A stretch of DNA of 64,000 nucleotides from Sinisalibacter aestuarii (GCF_027923545.1 NZ_BROH01000016.1:46810-110809), one strand, 5' to 3'. Numbered from the stretch's first letter, positions 26,559 through 36,251 are shown. Numbers and translations are program-made. Notes: a model not told the origin generated them from the sequence alone.

Positions 26559-27263
26559 TCACGCGCCGGGGCTGTCCGGGGCGGGGTTGATGGCGTGATC
26601 CATGCGGGCAAGCATGTCGCGACCGACCGGGCATCCGGCATTGGGGTCGGGACCGAAGCGCACCTCGCTTTCCTCCCAGACCTCGTCGAGAGCGGCGAGG
26701 TCGTTCGGGTCGATTTCCGGCTGTTCGAGCAACTCGGCCACCGCGTCGCGATCGGCGCGGGTTCCGGCAAGCTGCAAAAGAGCGGCGAACACGGCACCAT
26801 ATGTGCTTTCTCTGCGAGAAAGCCGCGCTTCGAGGGCCTCGAAGATATGGGCCGCGTCCGCCAAGGTTTCCTGTACGTCTGCGAAGGGACGCGTCGACAG
26901 GAATTCGAGCAGCACCGGCAGGTGGTCGGGCAGTTCCGAGGTGGCGGGCTCGAAGCCCGCCTCCCGGTAGGTTTCAACGAGCGACACCATCGCGCCGCCC
27001 CGGTCGCGGCTCTCGCCATGCACATGTTCGAACAGGTTGAGCGACAGGGTCCGGGACCGGTCGAACAGCGCGACGTAGCGCTCTTCGAGGTCGTAGATAT
27101 CGTCGGAGGCGAGTTCGCCCACCAGCGGCAGCAGATCGTGGCGCACCGCGGCGGTGATCCTGGGTTCGGCGGCCAGCACGCCGCCGATGTCGAGCATCGC
27201 CGCCTGAAGCTCCCGCGTCGGGTAGCTCAGGATCAGCGACAGGGCTTTCAGCGTCCGGTCCAT
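26559..27263 (-). CDS. narJ: Nitrate reductase assembly chaperone
   Basis: 234 residues, all-helical TorD/NarJ chaperone that binds the NarG N-terminus and helps insertion of the molybdenum cofactor and FS0 cluster. Family features include LIL-SYP-x-R near the N-terminus (SLILSYPTRELQ, about 9-20) and YVALFDRSRTLSLNLFEHVHGESRDRG (about 62-88, the conserved loop). It overlaps the narH stop by one base (TGATG) and is translationally coupled. Confidence 0.95.
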   Translation of the reverse strand: MDRTLKALSLILSYPTRELQAAMLDIGGVLAAEPRITAAVRHDLLPLVGELASDDIYDLEERYVALFDRSRTLSLNLFEHVHGESRDRGGAMVSLVETYREAGFEPATSELPDHLPVLLEFLSTRPFADVQETLADAAHIFEALEARLSRRESTYGAVFAALLQLAGTRADRDAVAELLEQPEIDPNDLAALDEVWEESEVRFGPDPNAGCPVGRDMLARMDHAINPAPDSPGA

Positions 27264-28786
27264 CAGCGCAACTCCTCGGGCATTTTCAACGGTTTCTTCG
27301 AGCCGCCGAACAGCGAGCCGGTCGAAATCCCGGTCGAGCAGGCATTGCCATCGGTAAAGCTGCAGCCGCCCCGGAGATCGTAGGCATCCTCGACTTGTTC
27401 GCGGTGGGTGGTCGGGATCACGAAGCGGTCTTCGTAATTGGCCAGCGCCATGATCCGGTACATGTCTTCGATCACCCGGCCCGACAGACCGACGCGGGCG
27501 GCAATCCCTTCGTCGATCACGCCGTCGACGGTTTTCGCCCGCATATAGGCGCGCATCGCCAGCATCCGCTCAAGCGCGTGCGCCACCGGCTCCTCGTCAC
27601 CCGCCGTGAGCATATTGGCGAGATATTTCAGCGGGATGCGCAGATTTCGCACGTCCGGCATCGCGCCGTCCATGCCGATCGCGCCGGCTTCGGCGGCGTT
27701 CTGGATCGGGCTGAGCGGCGGGATATACCACACCATCGGCAGGGTCCGGTATTCCGGATGCAGCGGGAAGGCGACCTTCCATTCCATCGCCATTTTCCAG
27801 ATCGGGCTGTCCTTCGCGGCCTTGAGCCAGTCTTCCGGAATGCCGTCGGCGCGCGCGGCCTCGATCACGCCCGGGTCGTTGGGGTCGAGGAACACGCCAA
27901 GCTGGGCGTCGTAAAGGTCGGTCGTCTCGGGGGCGTTGGCCGCCTCCTCGATCTTGTCGGCGTCATAGAGGATCACGCCGATATAGCGGATGCGGCCAAC
28001 GCAGGTTTCCGAGCAGACCGTGGGGTTGCCGCTTTCGATCCGCGGATAGCACAAGGTGCATTTTTCCGACTTGCCGGTCGACCAGTTGTAATAGACCTTC
28101 TTGTAGGGGCAGCCGGAGACGCACATCCGCCAGCCACGGCACTTTTCCTGGTCGATCAGAACGATGCCGTCTTCGTCGCGCTTGTAGATCGCGCCCGAGG
28201 GGCAGGAGGCGGCGCAGGCGGGGTTCAGGCAATGCTCGCAGAGCCGGGGGAGATACATCATGAAGGTGTTCTCGTATTCCCCGTAGATCTCCTTCTGCAC
28301 GCCCTCGAAATTGTAGTCTTGCGACCTTTTCGAGAATTCACCCCCCAGAATCTCCTCCCAGTTCGGCCCTTTCTCGATCTTCTCGATCCGCTCGCCGGTG
28401 ATCTTCGAGCGCGGCCGGGCGGTCGGGAAGGCCTCCATCTCGGGGGCCGATTTGAGGTGGTCGTAATCGAAGTCGAACGGCTCGTAGTAATCGTCGATCT
28501 CCGGCAGGTCGGGATTGGCGAAGATATTGGCGAGGATGCGCCACTTCGCGCCCTGCTTGGGCTGGAGCTTGCCGGATTTCGTCCGCTCCCAGCCGCCATT
28601 CCAGCGTGCCTGGTTCTCCCAATCGGTCGGATAGCCGGTGCCGGGCTTGGTTTCGACGTTGTTGAACCAGGCGTATTCGACGCCGTCGCGGCTGGTCCAG
28701 ACGTTCTTGCAGGTGACGGAGCAGGTGTGGCACCCGATGCATTTATCGAGGTTCAGCACCATGCCGATCTGTGCGCGCACTCTCAT
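27263..28786 (-). CDS. narH: Respiratory nitrate reductase beta subunit (Fe-S)
   Basis: 507 residues. Carries one 3Fe-4S and three 4Fe-4S clusters that wire NarI to NarG. The first motif Cys16-x2-Cys19-x2-Cys22-x3-Cys26 matches E. coli numbering. The second group CEHCLNPACAASCP and third group KCRGWRMCVSGCPYKK (with the Trp that makes the 3Fe-4S cluster) follow around 184-230, and KCTLCYPRI...CSETC completes the set. ATGA overlap with narG. Confidence 0.97.
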   Translation of the reverse strand: MRVRAQIGMVLNLDKCIGCHTCSVTCKNVWTSRDGVEYAWFNNVETKPGTGYPTDWENQARWNGGWERTKSGKLQPKQGAKWRILANIFANPDLPEIDDYYEPFDFDYDHLKSAPEMEAFPTARPRSKITGERIEKIEKGPNWEEILGGEFSKRSQDYNFEGVQKEIYGEYENTFMMYLPRLCEHCLNPACAASCPSGAIYKRDEDGIVLIDQEKCRGWRMCVSGCPYKKVYYNWSTGKSEKCTLCYPRIESGNPTVCSETCVGRIRYIGVILYDADKIEEAANAPETTDLYDAQLGVFLDPNDPGVIEAARADGIPEDWLKAAKDSPIWKMAMEWKVAFPLHPEYRTLPMVWYIPPLSPIQNAAEAGAIGMDGAMPDVRNLRIPLKYLANMLTAGDEEPVAHALERMLAMRAYMRAKTVDGVIDEGIAARVGLSGRVIEDMYRIMALANYEDRFVIPTTHREQVEDAYDLRGGCSFTDGNACSTGISTGSLFGGSKKPLKMPEELR

Positions 28787-31700
28787 TCTGCGGCCTCCTT
28801 CGAGGTGGCTTCACGGTCGAGCCAGTCGACCTTTTTCATTTTCCTGACGACGACGAATTCATCCCGGTTCGCCCCCACGGTGCCGTAATAGTTGAAGCCG
28901 TAGGATTGCTGGGCATAGCCGCCAATCATGTGGGTGGGCTTGAGAACGGTGCGGGTCACCGAGTTGTGGATACCGCCACGCTTGCCGGTCTTTTCCGAGC
29001 CGGGCGTGTTCACGATCTTCTCTTGCGCGTGATACATGAACGTGGTGCCGTCCTTGATCCGCTGGCTCACCACCGCCCGCGCCGTGAGGGCGCCGTTGGT
29101 GTTGTAGAGTTCCACCCAGTCGTTATCGACGATCCCGGCCTTCTTCGCGTCGTTCTCGGAGATCCAGATCACCGGGCCGCCGCGGTTGAGCGTCAGCATC
29201 AGAAGGTTGTCGGTATAGGTCGAGTGGATGCCCCATTTCTGGTGCGGGGTGATGAAGTTCAGCGTGAGCGTGTCCGCCGCATCGCGCACCTCGGGGGTGA
29301 TGGTCTTCAGATCCACCGGCGGGCGGTAGGACATGAAGCCCTCGCCGAAGGCGCGCATCCACAGGTGATCCTGATAGAGCTGCTGGCGCCCGGTGAGCGT
29401 GCGCCACGGGATCAGCTCGTGGACATTGGTGTAGCCCGCATTATAGCAGACCTTCTCGCTTTCGAGCCCCGACCATGTGGGCGACGAGATGATCTTGCGC
29501 GGCTGCGCGGCGATATCGCGGAAGCGGATCTTTTCGTCTTCCTTCGGCAGCGCCAGATGGGTGTGGTCGCGGCCGGTGGCCTTGCCCAATGCCTCCCATG
29601 CTTTCACCGCCACCTCGCCGTTGGTTTCCGGCGCCAGCATCAGCACAACCTCGGTCGCGTCGATATCGGTGACGATCTTGGCGCAGCCCTTGGCCGGGCC
29701 GTCTTCCCAGACGCCGTTGAGGTCGCGCAGGTTCTGCACCTCGTGCCCGGTTTGCCACGAGATGCCCTTGCCGCCATTGCCGAGCTTGTCCAGCAGCGGC
29801 CCGAGTGCGACGAAGCGGTCGTAGATCGCGGTATAGTCCCGCTCCACGGCGATATAGTTCGGCGCGGTCTTGCCCGGGATCAGCTCGCATTCGCCGGCTT
29901 TCCAGTCCTTCACCTGATCCTGGGCGATCTCGCCCGGCGTGTCGTGCAGGATCGGCAGCGCGACGATATCGGTCTCCCGGCCGAGGATCTCCGGCGCCAC
30001 CTCCTGGAATTTCTTCGCGATCGCCTTGAAGATTTCCCAATCCGACTTCGACTCGTAAGCCGGATCAACCGCCGCCTGCAGCGGATGGATGAACGGGTGC
30101 ATGTCGGAGGTGTTGAGATCGTTCTTTTCGTACCAGCTCGCGGTCGGCAGAACGATGTCGGAATAGACCGCCGTGGTCGACATCCGGAAGTCGATCGTGG
30201 TGAGCAGGTCGAGCTTGCCGCGCGGCGCCTCGTCGTGCCAGGCCGCTTCCTTCGGAAGCTGGCGGCCCTCTTCGCCAAGGTCTTTGCCCATCACGCCATT
30301 GTCGGTGCCGAGCAGGTGCTTGAGAAAATACTCATGCCCCTTGCCCGACGAGCCGAGCAGGTTCGACCGCCACACGAAGAGGTTGCGCGGCCAGTTTTCC
30401 GGTGCGTCGGGGTCTTCGCAGGACATTTCCAGTGCGCCAGACTTGAGCTGTTCGGCGATGTAGGGCGCTACCTCCGTGCCCGCCGCCTTCGCGGCTTTCG
30501 CCACGTCCAGCGGGTTGGTCTTGAGCTGCGGCGCCGATGGCAGCCAACCCATCCGCTCGGCGCGGATGTTGTAGTCGATCATGCTCACGTCCCAGTCGCC
30601 CTCGGGGGCGGTGGGCGAGAGGATTTCGCCCGAGGTGAGCGTCTCGTAACGCCACTGGTCGGTATGGGCATACCACGCGCTGGTCGAGTTCATGTGGCGG
30701 GGCGGGCGGCCCCAGTCGAGCGCGAAGGCGAGCGGCAGCCAGCCGGTTTGCGGGCGCAGCTTTTCCTGCCCCACATAGTGGGCCCAGCCGCCGCCGGACT
30801 GCCCCACCGCACCGCACATCACCAGCATGTTGATGACGCCACGGTAGTTCATGTCCATGTGGTACCAGTGGTTCATCGCCGCGCCGATGATGATCATCGA
30901 CTTGCCGTTGGTCTTCTCGGCGTTCTGCGCGAATTCGCGTGCGACATGGACGATCTTGTCGGCCGATACGCCGGTGATCTTCTCGGCCCAGGCCGGCGTT
31001 CCGGGGATGTCGTCGGCGTAATCCGCCGTCACCCAGTCGCCGCCAAGGCCCCGGTCGAGGCCGTAATTGGCGCAGAACAGGTCAAACACCGTGGCGACGG
31101 CGATTTCGCCATCGGCGGTCTGCACCTTCTTCACCGGGATGTTGCGGGTGAGCACGTCGGGATGGTCGGCATCTGTCGCGAAAGCGGGCGTCGCATCGCC
31201 GCCGAAATAGGGGAAATCGACCCCGACCACGTCGTCATGGTCTTCGTCGAGGATCAGCGACATTTTCAGCCGGGTCTCGGCCTCCTTGGCGCGCTCTTCG
31301 AGGTTCCATTCGCCCTGCTCGCCCCAGCGGTAGCCGATCGAGCCGTTCGGCGCGACGATGCCGCCGGAAATCTCGTCGATGGCGACGGTCTTCCATTCGG
31401 GGTTGTTGTCTTCGCCCAGCTTGCCGTCGAGATCGTCGGCGCGCAGGAACCGGCCCGGCACCAGCTTGCCGTCTTTCTCTTCGAGCTTCACCAGCATCGG
31501 GAAGTCGGAATATTTGCGGGTGTAGTCCTCGAAATACTCCACCTGCCGGTCGAGGTGGAACTCGCGCAGGATGACATGGCCAAAGGCCATCGCCAGCGCG
31601 GCATCGGTGCCCTGCTTCACGTTGAGCCAGACATCACCGAACTTGGCGGCTTCGGAATAGTCGGGCGAGATCACCGCCGACTTGGTGCCGCGATAGCGCG

Positions 31701-32511
31701 CCTCGGTGTAGAAATGGGCATCGGGCGTGCGCGTCTGCGGCACGTTCGAACCCCAGATCAGCAGATAGCCGGCATTGTACCAGTCGGCCGATTCCGGCAC
31801 GTCGGTCTGTTCGCCCCAGGTCATCGGGCTGGCGGGCGGCAAATCGCAGTACCAGTCGTAGAACGACATGCAGGTGCCGCCCAGAAGGCTGAGATAGCGG
31901 GTGCCGGCGGCGTAGGAGATCATCGACATCGCCGGGATCGGCGAGAAGCCGAAGATACGGTCGGGGCCGTATTGGCGGACCGTATAGGCGTTGGCGGCGG
32001 CGACGATCTCGGTCGCCTCGTCCCAGGAGGCGCGCACGAAGCCGCCCTTGCCCCGGGTCTCGACGTAAGAGGCGCGCAGGATCGGATCGGACTGGATCGC
32101 GGTCCAGGCCTCGATCGGGGTTTTCGTCCTGCGCATCTCGCGCCAGATCTTCATCAGCCGGCCCCGCACCAGCGGGTTCTTCACCCGGTTGGCGGAGTAG
32201 AGATACCAGCTATAGGAGGCCCCCCGGGCACAGCCGCGCGGCTCGTGATTGGGCAGATCGGCGCGGGTGCGCGGATAATCCGTCTGCTGGGTTTCCCAGG
32301 TGACGATGCCCGACTTCACGTAGATTTTCCACGAGCATGACCCGGTGCAGTTCACCCCATGGGTCGAGCGCACGATCTTATCGTGGCGCCAGCGGTTTCT
32401 GTAGGTGTCTTCCCAGTCACGGCTCTCGCGGGTGACCTGGCCGTGACCGTTGGAAAACCGCTCCAGCTCCTTGGGCTGGAGGAAGTTCAGTCTGTCGAGC
32501 AGGTGGCTCAT
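28783..32511 (-). CDS. narG: Respiratory nitrate reductase alpha subunit (molybdopterin)
   Basis: 1242 residues (E. coli 1247), the cytoplasm-facing catalytic subunit with bis-MGD cofactor that reduces nitrate to nitrite. The FS0 cluster ligands are His51, Cys55, Cys59 (HGVNCTGSCSW) and Cys94 (PRGCARG). The molybdenum ligand is Asp223 in YDWYCDLPPASP, which defines the membrane-bound Nar type rather than Nap. The start at 32511 (MSHLLDRLNFLQPKE) is the family's usual N-terminus; the frame upstream is a chance extension. It is separated from narK by 61 bases containing a strong hairpin. Confidence 0.97.
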   Translation of the reverse strand: MSHLLDRLNFLQPKELERFSNGHGQVTRESRDWEDTYRNRWRHDKIVRSTHGVNCTGSCSWKIYVKSGIVTWETQQTDYPRTRADLPNHEPRGCARGASYSWYLYSANRVKNPLVRGRLMKIWREMRRTKTPIEAWTAIQSDPILRASYVETRGKGGFVRASWDEATEIVAAANAYTVRQYGPDRIFGFSPIPAMSMISYAAGTRYLSLLGGTCMSFYDWYCDLPPASPMTWGEQTDVPESADWYNAGYLLIWGSNVPQTRTPDAHFYTEARYRGTKSAVISPDYSEAAKFGDVWLNVKQGTDAALAMAFGHVILREFHLDRQVEYFEDYTRKYSDFPMLVKLEEKDGKLVPGRFLRADDLDGKLGEDNNPEWKTVAIDEISGGIVAPNGSIGYRWGEQGEWNLEERAKEAETRLKMSLILDEDHDDVVGVDFPYFGGDATPAFATDADHPDVLTRNIPVKKVQTADGEIAVATVFDLFCANYGLDRGLGGDWVTADYADDIPGTPAWAEKITGVSADKIVHVAREFAQNAEKTNGKSMIIIGAAMNHWYHMDMNYRGVINMLVMCGAVGQSGGGWAHYVGQEKLRPQTGWLPLAFALDWGRPPRHMNSTSAWYAHTDQWRYETLTSGEILSPTAPEGDWDVSMIDYNIRAERMGWLPSAPQLKTNPLDVAKAAKAAGTEVAPYIAEQLKSGALEMSCEDPDAPENWPRNLFVWRSNLLGSSGKGHEYFLKHLLGTDNGVMGKDLGEEGRQLPKEAAWHDEAPRGKLDLLTTIDFRMSTTAVYSDIVLPTASWYEKNDLNTSDMHPFIHPLQAAVDPAYESKSDWEIFKAIAKKFQEVAPEILGRETDIVALPILHDTPGEIAQDQVKDWKAGECELIPGKTAPNYIAVERDYTAIYDRFVALGPLLDKLGNGGKGISWQTGHEVQNLRDLNGVWEDGPAKGCAKIVTDIDATEVVLMLAPETNGEVAVKAWEALGKATGRDHTHLALPKEDEKIRFRDIAAQPRKIISSPTWSGLESEKVCYNAGYTNVHELIPWRTLTGRQQLYQDHLWMRAFGEGFMSYRPPVDLKTITPEVRDAADTLTLNFITPHQKWGIHSTYTDNLLMLTLNRGGPVIWISENDAKKAGIVDNDWVELYNTNGALTARAVVSQRIKDGTTFMYHAQEKIVNTPGSEKTGKRGGIHNSVTRTVLKPTHMIGGYAQQSYGFNYYGTVGANRDEFVVVRKMKKVDWLDREATSKEAAE

Positions 32512-32531
32512 GTGGTTTCTCCTGTGGCGTG

Positions 32532-32561
32532 GATCCGGGGCAGCGGTCGCCGCCCCGGATC
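32532..32561. other. Intergenic hairpin between narK and narG
   Basis: A perfect 10-bp inverted repeat, GATCCGGGGC (32532-32541) and GCCCCGGATC (32552-32561), with a 10-base loop, in the narK-narG gap. No T run follows on either strand, so it is more likely an mRNA-stability or processing element than a Rho-independent terminator. Confidence 0.5.
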
Positions 32562-32572
32562 GAAGCAGGGTT

Positions 32573-35293
32573 TCAGACGGGTTTGGGGCTGAGGGCGGCG
32601 GGCTTGCCGGCGCGCTCCAGATCGTAGAGCAGGCCACCGCGGCGGGTGTAGAAGGCCCAGGTGATCACCAGGCAGATCGCGTAGAAGATCAGGAAGCCCC
32701 AGAGCGCCCCGACCGGCGACCCGGTCATCGCGATGGAGGTGCCGTAGGCCTTCGGGATGAAGAAGGCGCCATAGGCGGCGATCGCGCTGGTAAAGGCGAT
32801 GATCGCGGCGCTCTCACGCTCCGACTGGCGGCGCAGCGCCTGGCCTTCCAGTTCGGGCATCAGCCGGGGCACTTCGCGGCCCATGATCGCGGGGATCATC
32901 TGGAAGGTGGAGGCGTTGCCGACCCCGGTGAGGAAGAACAGCGCCATGAAGGCCGCGAAGAAGCCTGCAAAGCTGCCCGCGCCGAGCGACGCGATCACCC
33001 CGAACACCGCGATCAGCATTCCCGCGAAGGTCCAGAACGTGACCCGTCCGCCGCCGAAGCGGTCGCTGACCCAGCCGGTGCCCGCCCGCGACAGCGCGCC
33101 GACGAGGGGGCCGAGGAACACATATTGCAGCGCGTTCACTTCCGGGAAAGCGAGCTTGGTCAGCAGCGGGAAGCCGGCGGAGTAGCCGATGAAGCTGCCG
33201 AAGGTTCCGGTATAGAGGATGCACATCAGCCAGTTATGCGTGCGGCTGAAGATGATCGCCTGCTCGCGGAAGCTGGCCTTGGCGTCGGCGATGTCGTTCA
33301 TGCCGAGCCAGGCGGCGGCCGTGGCCAGCAGGATGAAGGGCACCCAGACGAAGCCCGCATTCTGCATCCAGAGCTCGCCACCGTCCGACAGGGTCTGCGG
33401 TGCGCCACCCAGCGCGCCGAACACGCCGGCGGTGATGACGATCGGCACCAGGAACTGCATGACCGAGACGCCGAGGTTGCCCAGCCCTGCGTTCAGCGCC
33501 AGCGCGTTGCCCTTTTCGGCTTTCGGGAAGAAGTAGGCGATATTGGCCATCGACGAGGCGAAGTTTCCGCCGCCGAAGCCGCACAGCAGCGCGAGTGTGA
33601 GGAAGATCAGGTAGGGCGTGTCCGGGTTCTGGACCGCGTATCCGATCCCCATGGCGGGCAGCAGCAGCGACGCGGTGGAGAGTGTCGTCCACAGCCGGCC
33701 CCCGAAGATCGGCACCATGAAGCTGTAGAAGATCCTCAGCGTCGCCCCCGACAGGCCCGGCAGCGCCGCCAGCCAGAAGAGCTGGCCCGTGGTGAAGTCG
33801 AACCCGATGGCGGGCAGGCGGGCGACAACCATCGACCAGACCATCCAGACCGAGAAGGCCAGAAGAAGTGCCGGGATCGAGATCCACAGGTTGCGGCGGG
33901 CGACCTTGCGGCCCTTTTCCGCCCAGAACGCCTCGTCCTCAGGTTGCCAGTGATCCAGCACGCGCGGCATTTCCGTCCGGCCGGGGATGTGGACTTCCTG
34001 CAGTTCCGGCACCGTCGGCAGGCTGTCGAGTTCGCGGCTGAGGGCAGAGCGTTCCATCGCCCGCACCGACAGGTGCATCCAGGTCAGCATGATCGCGACC
34101 AGCGCGAAGAGGATGACGAAGCAGGATGTGTAGATGCCGGTCAGGTCCAGCGCGGCGCCGAAGATGATCGGCATGACGAAGCCGCCGAGACCGCCGATCA
34201 TGCCGACAAGGCCGCCGACGGCGCCGACATGGTGCGGGTAGTAGACGGGGACGTGCTTGTAGACCGCCGCCTTGCCGAGGCTCATGAAGAAGCCCAGCCC
34301 GAACAGGATGGCGATGAAGGGCCAGAAATCCAGCTCGGTCGAGAAGGCGATCGCGCCGTCCTTGCCTTGAACGATGTAATCGGTTGGCGGGTAGGACAGC
34401 ATGAACAGGAAGAGAAGCGAGAAGCCGAAGGTCCAGTAGAGCACCGTGCGCGCCCCGAACTTGTCGGACAGATGGCCGCCATAGGCCCGGAACAGCGAGG
34501 CCGAGAGGCTGAAGGAGGCCGCCGCCATGCCGGCGGTTTTCACGTCGACGCCGTAGACGTCGATCAGATAATGCGGCAGCCAGAGCGCGAGCGCGACGAA
34601 GCCGCCGAATGTGAAGAAGTAGTAGAGCGAAAACCGCCAGACCTGGAGGTTTTTCAACGGCGCGAATTGCTCGGCGAGGGAGGGCGCGCGCATCGACTTC
34701 GCCCGCCGCTCGACCAGAGCGGGATCGTCCTTGGCGAAGATGAAGAACGCGATGCCAATGAGCGCGAGAGCGGCCGCCCAGACATAGGCGACCCCGTGCC
34801 AGCCGTAGGCGACCATGACGAAGGGCGCGACGAACTTGGTCACCGCCGCGCCGACATTGCCGGCGCCGAAGATGCCGAGGGCGGCGCCCTGATGGCCGGC
34901 GTCATACCACCGGCTGACATAGGCGACGCCGATGATGAACGACCCGCCCGCGAGACCGATGCCAAGGGCGGCGACGAGGTACATGGTATAGGTGCTGGCA
35001 AGGGTCAGCATCCAGGTGGCCAGTGCCGTGAGCAGCATCTGCGCGGAGAAGACGATGCGGCCGCCGTATTTCTCGGTCCATACACCGAGGAAAAGGCGCG
35101 TCACCGAACCGGTCAGGATGGGCGTGGCGACGAGCAGGCCGAACTGGGCCTCGCTCAGTCCCAGTTCCTGTTTGATCCTGACGCCGATGATCGAAAAGAT
35201 CGTCCAGACCGCGAAGCAGGCAGTGAATGCAAAAGTGCTGAGCCCCAGGGCGCGGTTCTGGTCCGACCGTGTGACTCCGTCGAGCGTATGCAT
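32573..35293 (-). CDS. narK: Fused NarK1-NarK2 nitrate/nitrite transporter
   Basis: 906 residues, twice the length of a single MFS NarK. The first half (about 1-440, containing LSEAQFGLLVATPILTGSV) is a nitrate/nitrite porter domain of NarK1 type. A hydrophilic linker (about 440-490) leads to a second complete 12-helix domain (from about residue 495, starting near RRNLWISIPALLLAFSVW) of NarK2 type. Such fusions are known in Paracoccus and relatives, where one half acts as a nitrate/proton symporter and the other as nitrate/nitrite antiporter. The ATG at 35293 is preceded by GGGGACA. An Fnr-type box lies 94 bases upstream. Confidence 0.94.
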   Translation of the reverse strand: MHTLDGVTRSDQNRALGLSTFAFTACFAVWTIFSIIGVRIKQELGLSEAQFGLLVATPILTGSVTRLFLGVWTEKYGGRIVFSAQMLLTALATWMLTLASTYTMYLVAALGIGLAGGSFIIGVAYVSRWYDAGHQGAALGIFGAGNVGAAVTKFVAPFVMVAYGWHGVAYVWAAALALIGIAFFIFAKDDPALVERRAKSMRAPSLAEQFAPLKNLQVWRFSLYYFFTFGGFVALALWLPHYLIDVYGVDVKTAGMAAASFSLSASLFRAYGGHLSDKFGARTVLYWTFGFSLLFLFMLSYPPTDYIVQGKDGAIAFSTELDFWPFIAILFGLGFFMSLGKAAVYKHVPVYYPHHVGAVGGLVGMIGGLGGFVMPIIFGAALDLTGIYTSCFVILFALVAIMLTWMHLSVRAMERSALSRELDSLPTVPELQEVHIPGRTEMPRVLDHWQPEDEAFWAEKGRKVARRNLWISIPALLLAFSVWMVWSMVVARLPAIGFDFTTGQLFWLAALPGLSGATLRIFYSFMVPIFGGRLWTTLSTASLLLPAMGIGYAVQNPDTPYLIFLTLALLCGFGGGNFASSMANIAYFFPKAEKGNALALNAGLGNLGVSVMQFLVPIVITAGVFGALGGAPQTLSDGGELWMQNAGFVWVPFILLATAAAWLGMNDIADAKASFREQAIIFSRTHNWLMCILYTGTFGSFIGYSAGFPLLTKLAFPEVNALQYVFLGPLVGALSRAGTGWVSDRFGGGRVTFWTFAGMLIAVFGVIASLGAGSFAGFFAAFMALFFLTGVGNASTFQMIPAIMGREVPRLMPELEGQALRRQSERESAAIIAFTSAIAAYGAFFIPKAYGTSIAMTGSPVGALWGFLIFYAICLVITWAFYTRRGGLLYDLERAGKPAALSPKPV

Positions 35294-35380
35294 AGGCTTG
35301 TCCCCAAATCTTGGTTTTGCGCGTGTCTCTCGTCGTTGGACGGCTTGAGAGAGCGATGGGCGATGCCCGGCGCGATCAAC

Positions 35381-35394
35381 TTGATCGAGGTCAA
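35381..35394. promoter_or_regulatory. Fnr/NarR-type box upstream of narK
   Basis: TTGAT-CGAG-GTCAA, a perfect Fnr-family dyad. Its centre is 94 bases before the narK start, so activation from the -41.5 position would give a leader of about 50 bases. This is the likely anaerobic/nitrate activation site of the nar operon. Confidence 0.8.
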
Positions 35395-35482
35395 AAACGA
35401 CAACTTTTTGTTGCAAAATAAATAATTTAGCGAATTTCGTCATGCCAGGGGTGGGGCGGTGTCAAATGGTCGCGCCGACTGC

Positions 35483-35531
35483 GTCAATCAGATATTTGAC
35501 ATTGCCGAACAATTGGCTTGATATTTGTCAA
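35483..35531. promoter_or_regulatory. Second Fnr-type box and adjacent dyad before the regulator gene
   Basis: TTGAT-ATTT-GTCAA at 35518-35531 is another perfect Fnr-type box, ending only 21 bases before the regulator's ATG, too close for activation of that gene but well placed for autorepression. Just before it, GTCAA-N8-TTGAC at 35483-35500 is a further inverted repeat of the same half-sites in reverse order. Confidence 0.65.
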
Positions 35532-35552
35532 CCGCAACACCCCCGGTGAGAT

Positions 35553-36251
35553 ATGCCCGAATCCTACTACCCTGAATTGCGCCGGCTGGACCTTTTCGCA
35601 CGCATGGAGGATGCGCGTTTCGACGATCTCATGCGCGCTTCCTATGTCCAGAATTTTCCGCCGCAGGTTGAACTCATCACCGAGGGCGATCCCAGTGACT
35701 TTCTGCATGTGGTCCTGAGCGGGTCGGTCGAGCTGTTTTCGCGCTGGAACGGGCGCGAGACCAGCATACAGGTGGTCTGCCCCGTGACCACCTTCATCCT
35801 GGCCGCGACGATCAAGCTGGCGCCCTACCTGATGTCGGCCCGCACGCTGGAGAAGAGCCGTATCGTGCTTCTGCCGAGCCAGGATGTGCGCCGGGTCTTC
35901 GCGGAGGACGCCGAATTCGCCCGCGCCATCGTTACGGAACTGGCCCAATGCTACCGTGTCATGGTCAAATCGCAGAAAGACCTGAAGCTGCGCACCTCGC
36001 TCGAACGGCTTGCGAACTACCTGCTGCGCCAGCAGATCCGCGCAGACGGCGCCGCGGTCTTCGAGCTGACCCTTGAGAAACGCCGGCTCGCCTCGTTTCT
36101 GGGCATGACGCCGGAGAATCTGAGCCGGGCCTTCAAGGGGCTGCAGCCCTACGGTGTCGAGGTCGACGGCAACCGGATATCCATCCACAATCGTGTGGAC
36201 CTGGAAGGCTTCGCAAAGCCCAACCCGCTCATTGACGATTACACGACGTAA
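35553..36251 (+). CDS. narR: Crp/Fnr family regulator, NarR-like
   Basis: 232 residues. An N-terminal cyclic-nucleotide-binding-like domain (about 15-130) and a winged helix-turn-helix (about 155-220). The recognition helix contains TPENLSRAFKGL, with the Glu-x2-Ser-Arg pattern that reads TTGAT half-sites. No N-terminal cysteine cluster is present (only two scattered Cys), so it is not an oxygen-sensing Fe-S Fnr but of the NarR/Dnr class responding to nitrate, nitrite or NO (family knowledge). Divergent from the fused narK, exactly as narR is in Paracoccus, so it is the probable activator of the nar genes. Confidence 0.85.
   Translation: MPESYYPELRRLDLFARMEDARFDDLMRASYVQNFPPQVELITEGDPSDFLHVVLSGSVELFSRWNGRETSIQVVCPVTTFILAATIKLAPYLMSARTLEKSRIVLLPSQDVRRVFAEDAEFARAIVTELAQCYRVMVKSQKDLKLRTSLERLANYLLRQQIRADGAAVFELTLEKRRLASFLGMTPENLSRAFKGLQPYGVEVDGNRISIHNRVDLEGFAKPNPLIDDYTT

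Noticed and set aside
28771..32340. Very long open frame on the plus strand antisense to narG (over 1100 codons)
   Set aside because: It is the mirror frame of the high-GC narG gene; composition is His/Arg/Val/Gly rich with no domain, and narG is unambiguous.
32450..35425. Nearly 1000-codon plus-strand frame antisense to narK
   Set aside because: Same shadow effect; low-complexity charged translation rich in Arg, Glu, Asp and His, opposite a clear membrane transporter.
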